This document shows positions 44,008 to 45,832 of a DNA stretch of 45,832 nucleotides, one piece after another. This stretch comes from Geobacillus zalihae NBRC 101842. GTDB taxonomy: Bacteria; Bacillota; Bacilli; Bacillales; Anoxybacillaceae. The DNA lies in NCBI RefSeq assembly GCF_001544135.1, contig NZ_BCPV01000031.1, positions 1 to 45,832 of the forward strand, in the 5' to 3' direction. The notes beneath the pieces were generated by a model, which made no database searches, had not been told where the DNA came from, and was given only the letters and a program-made list of their open reading frames with translations. Position 1 is the stretch's first letter. Every line of letters begins with the position of its first letter. Position numbers and translations under genes: made by a program.

Positions 44008-44016
44008 ATGATACCA
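44008..44016 (-). promoter_or_regulatory. Extended -10 promoter of phoPR
   Basis: TGG-TATCAT on the minus strand (TATCAT at 44013-44008), no good -35, about 37 nt before the phoP ATG. Confidence 0.5.
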
Positions 44017-44047
44017 CAATTGACGCCATGATTCGGACAAAAAAAGA

Positions 44048-44093
44048 AAAAAGGGCGGTTTTCCTGCGGACAGGTTGCCCGCGGAAAACTGCC
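44048..44093 (-). terminator. Strong terminator upstream of phoP (after the MaoC-like gene)
   Basis: GGC-GTTTTCC pairs with GGAAAAC-GCC with inner CGCGGGCA/TGCGGACA pairing, followed by CTTTTTTCTTTTTTTG. A second hairpin (TCCCCC/GGGGGA then TTTT) lies at about 44138-44165. Confidence 0.8.
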
Positions 44094-44179
44094 TCTCGCG
44101 TTTGGTTGGCTTCCTTTGGCGGAAAGCGGCATAAAACTCCCCCTTTGTTTCGAAGTGGGGGACTGCTTTCAACATGAGG

Positions 44180-44647
44180 TCAAAAGTTCTCGAGCACCCG
44201 CCCGTCTAGGCGCGGCAACGTATGCGGCGGGCAGACAGACAGCGTTCCGTCAAGCACCGTTTCCGCACCGCGCGTCGCCATGACGGACAACGTCACGCAA
44301 TGGCCCGCCTCATCGACATCGGCGACTTCGAGCAAAAATTCGAGCGTTTCATAATGATAAACGGGGCGGAGAAAGCGAAGATCCTGCCGCGTAATGTAGC
44401 TGCCCGGGCCTGGCAAATATTTGGAGACCGCGGACGTGATCATCCCCGTCAACATGACCGGCGGCACGACCGGTTTTCCAAACGGCGTCTGTGAAGCATA
44501 ATCATGCTGGATATAGAGCGGATTGGCATCATCCGTCAGCCCAAGATAAAGAAGCAAGTCTTTGTCTTCGATGGCGGCTTGGAACACGAGCTTTTCCCCC
44601 GCTTGAATTTCCCCGATCCGTCTCCCGAGCTTTCGTTTTTTCAACAT
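44180..44647 (-). CDS. MaoC/hotdog-fold dehydratase-like protein
   Basis: 155 residues with a hydratase-type hotdog pattern: LGLTDDANPLYIQHDYASQTPFGKPVVPPVMLTG and RQDLRFLRPVYHYETLEF. In active (R)-specific enoyl-CoA hydratases the motif is GDxNP-[I/L]-H; here the His is Tyr (NPLY), so ordinary hydratase activity is doubtful. Members between phoP and mdh in Bacillaceae share this change, as far as I recall. GGGGTGGGAAC precedes the ATG at 44647. A cre site lies just upstream, suggesting control by CcpA. Confidence 0.85.
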   Translation of the reverse strand: MLKKRKLGRRIGEIQAGEKLVFQAAIEDKDLLLYLGLTDDANPLYIQHDYASQTPFGKPVVPPVMLTGMITSAVSKYLPGPGSYITRQDLRFLRPVYHYETLEFLLEVADVDEAGHCVTLSVMATRGAETVLDGTLSVCPPHTLPRLDGRVLENF

Positions 44648-44668
44648 GTTCCCACCCCTTCGTTGTCT

Positions 44669-44682
44669 AGAAAGCGCTTTCA
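44669..44682 (-). promoter_or_regulatory. Catabolite-responsive element (cre)
   Basis: TGAAAGCGCTTTCT on the minus strand matches TGWAANCGNTNWCA at all but the last position. It lies 22 nt before the MaoC-like start and just after the mdh terminator. Confidence 0.65.
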
Positions 44683-44689
44683 TTGACTG

Positions 44690-44726
44690 TGGGCAAAAAT
44701 CCGGGGCAATGCCCGGATTTTTGCCT
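44690..44726 (-). terminator. Terminator of mdh
   Basis: GCAAAAATCCGGG (44693-44705) pairs perfectly with CCCGGATTTTTGC (44711-44723); T-rich arms in both directions. Confidence 0.85.
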
Positions 44727-44731
44727 CGCCG

Positions 44732-45670
44732 CTATTCCAGCATGCGCATGACATTTTTAACGGATTCGACGGATTTGGCGAGCGCCGCTTTTTCCTCTTC
44801 GGTCAGCTCGAGCTCGATCACTTTCTCGATGCCGTTGCCGCCGAGGATCGTCGGCACGCCCAAATAAATGCCTTCATAGCCGTATTCGCCTTCAAGGTAG
44901 GCGATCGCCGGCAAAATGCGGCGCTGGTCTTTCAAAATCGCTTCGACCATTTCGACAAGCGAGGCGGCCGGTGCGTAGTAGGCGCTGCCGTTGCCGAGCA
45001 GGTTGACGATTTCACCGCCGCCTTTGCGCGTCCGCTCAACGATGGCGTCCAAACGATCTTTCGGAATGAGTTTTTCGAGCGGAATGCCGCCGGCGTACGA
45101 GTAGCGGACGAGCGGCACCATGTCATCGCCATGGCCGCCTAAAACAAACCCAGTGACATCTTTTACCGAAATGTTCAGCTCCTCGGCGACGAACGTGCGG
45201 AAGCGCGCCGTATCCAAGACGCCCGACTGGCCGATGACGCGGTTTTTCGGAAACCCGGACTCTTGAAACACCGTGTATGTCATGGCATCGACCGGGTTCG
45301 TCAAGACGATGATGTAGCAGTTCGGCGAGTATTTGACGACTTCCTTCGTCACTTGCTTCATAATTTTTTGGTTCGTCGTCACCAAATCGTCGCGGCTCAT
45401 GCCCGGCTTGCGGGCGATGCCTGCTGTGATGACGACGATGTCGGAATCGGCTGTGTCAGCGTAATCCGATGTGCCGATGATATTCGCGTCAAAGCCGAGC
45501 ACCGGGCTTGCCTCGAGCATATCGAGCGCCTTCCCTTTCGTTGGGTTCTCAAGCTGCGGAATATCGACCAACACGACGTCGCCGAGCTCTTTTTGCGCCA
45601 AAAGGAACGCCGTCGTCGCCCCCGTGAATCCGGCGCCGATCACCGAGATTTTTTTCCGTTTCATCGCCAT
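44732..45670 (-). CDS. mdh: Malate dehydrogenase (LDH-like type)
   Basis: 312 residues. NAD-binding [15 protein letters not shown] and acidic VLVDI (NAD preference), [18 protein letters not shown] (mobile loop with Arg), [21 protein letters not shown] and the catalytic His in [10 protein letters not shown]. The Arg in the loop fits oxaloacetate rather than pyruvate, hence MDH. It is the TCA-cycle enzyme and is in the citZ-icd-mdh operon order of Bacillus. AAAGGG lies before the ATG at 45670. Confidence 0.96.
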   Translation of the reverse strand: MAMKRKKISVIGAGFTGATTAFLLAQKELGDVVLVDIPQLENPTKGKALDMLEASPVLGFDANIIGTSDYADTADSDIVVITAGIARKPGMSRDDLVTTNQKIMKQVTKEVVKYSPNCYIIVLTNPVDAMTYTVFQESGFPKNRVIGQSGVLDTARFRTFVAEELNISVKDVTGFVLGGHGDDMVPLVRYSYAGGIPLEKLIPKDRLDAIVERTRKGGGEIVNLLGNGSAYYAPAASLVEMVEAILKDQRRILPAIAYLEGEYGYEGIYLGVPTILGGNGIEKVIELELTEEEKAALAKSVESVKNVMRMLE

Positions 45671-45696
45671 CGTTTGCCATCCCTTTCCTTCAAAGG

Positions 45697-45832
45697 TTAG
45701 TCCATATTGCGGATGAGCGCATCAGCAAATTCGGAGCATTTCACTTCCGTCGCCCCTTCCATCAGGCGGGCGAAGTCATACGTGACGATTTTCGCAGCGA
45801 TCGTTTTCTCCATCGCTTTGATGATCAATTTC
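45697..45832 (-). CDS. icd: Isocitrate dehydrogenase (NADP), C-terminal fragment (cut by window edge)
   Basis: The last 44 codons before the TAA at 45699-45697 are visible, reading [20 protein letters not shown], then [19 protein letters not shown]. This is the conserved C-terminus of Bacillus isocitrate dehydrogenase. It lies 26 bp upstream of mdh on the same strand, as expected for the TCA-cycle operon. Confidence 0.93.
   Translation of the reverse strand, partial: KLIIKAMEKTIAAKIVTYDFARLMEGATEVKCSEFADALIRNMD

Noticed and set aside
1-45832. CRISPR arrays, tRNA or rRNA genes
   Set aside because: No regularly spaced direct repeats and no tRNA or rRNA sequence was found by reading; the T-box leaders only resemble tRNA-interacting RNA.

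Overview
The window is a stretch of chromosome from a thermophilic Bacillaceae, almost certainly Geobacillus (G. stearothermophilus/kaustophilus group). The gene order follows the Bacillus subtilis map from lcfA through mutSB, pheST, infC, thrS, dnaB-dnaI, gapB, polA and phoPR to mdh-icd. DNA polymerase I and IF3 read, from memory, like the well-known B. stearothermophilus proteins. The DNA is GC-rich, and many starts are GTG, TTG or even ATT behind strong Shine-Dalgarno sites. No tRNA, rRNA, CRISPR array or complete insertion sequence was seen.

Layout. 1-5708 (minus): start of lcfA, a small membrane protein, a YshE/DUF350 protein, mutS2, polX, a CvpA-family protein and zapA. rnhC (plus) is divergent from zapA. 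6750-17819 is a lineage-variable block between rnhC and pheT, genes that are neighbours in B. subtilis. It holds a DJ-1/PfpI protein, a secreted matrixin metalloprotease with an unknown partner, a MarR-MmpL efflux operon with palindromic operators, a Pho-box-controlled alkaline phosphatase, a CdiI-like fragment, a fluoride riboswitch with paired crcB genes, and an orphan modA with a divergent YvgK-like regulator. 17820-22929 (minus): T-box-pheS-pheT, a TrmH-family methyltransferase and msrA. 23058-23810 is a single-chain fusion of the MNT antitoxin and HEPN toxin. sspI (plus), an M42 peptidase and a dimeric dUTPase follow. 25852-26236 carries IS200/IS605-type debris, including a stand-alone structured RNA resembling a HEARO/IscB omega RNA. 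26252-31268 (minus): ysdA, rplT, rpmI, infC (ATT start, L20-type leader), T-box-thrS and ytxC. 31378-31499 is a MITE whose sister copy lies at 9237-9356. 31617-35486 (minus): dnaI, dnaB, nrdR, a conserved hypothetical and speD with a structured leader. 35801-45832 (minus): gapB with two CcpN boxes, coaE, mutM, polA, phoR, phoP, a MaoC-like protein, mdh and the 3' end of icd.

Most genes are housekeeping: replication and repair (polA, mutM, dnaBI, mutS2, polX, rnhC), translation (pheST, thrS, infC, rpmI, rplT) and central carbon metabolism (gapB, mdh, icd). Two circuits can be read in the window: phoPR near the right end probably controls the alkaline phosphatase near 13 kb, and several RNA switches (two T-boxes, an L20 leader, a fluoride riboswitch) control their own genes. 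The most unusual items are the fused MNT-HEPN protein, the IscB-less omega-RNA-like element, the two-copy MITE with covarying ends and the speD leader.
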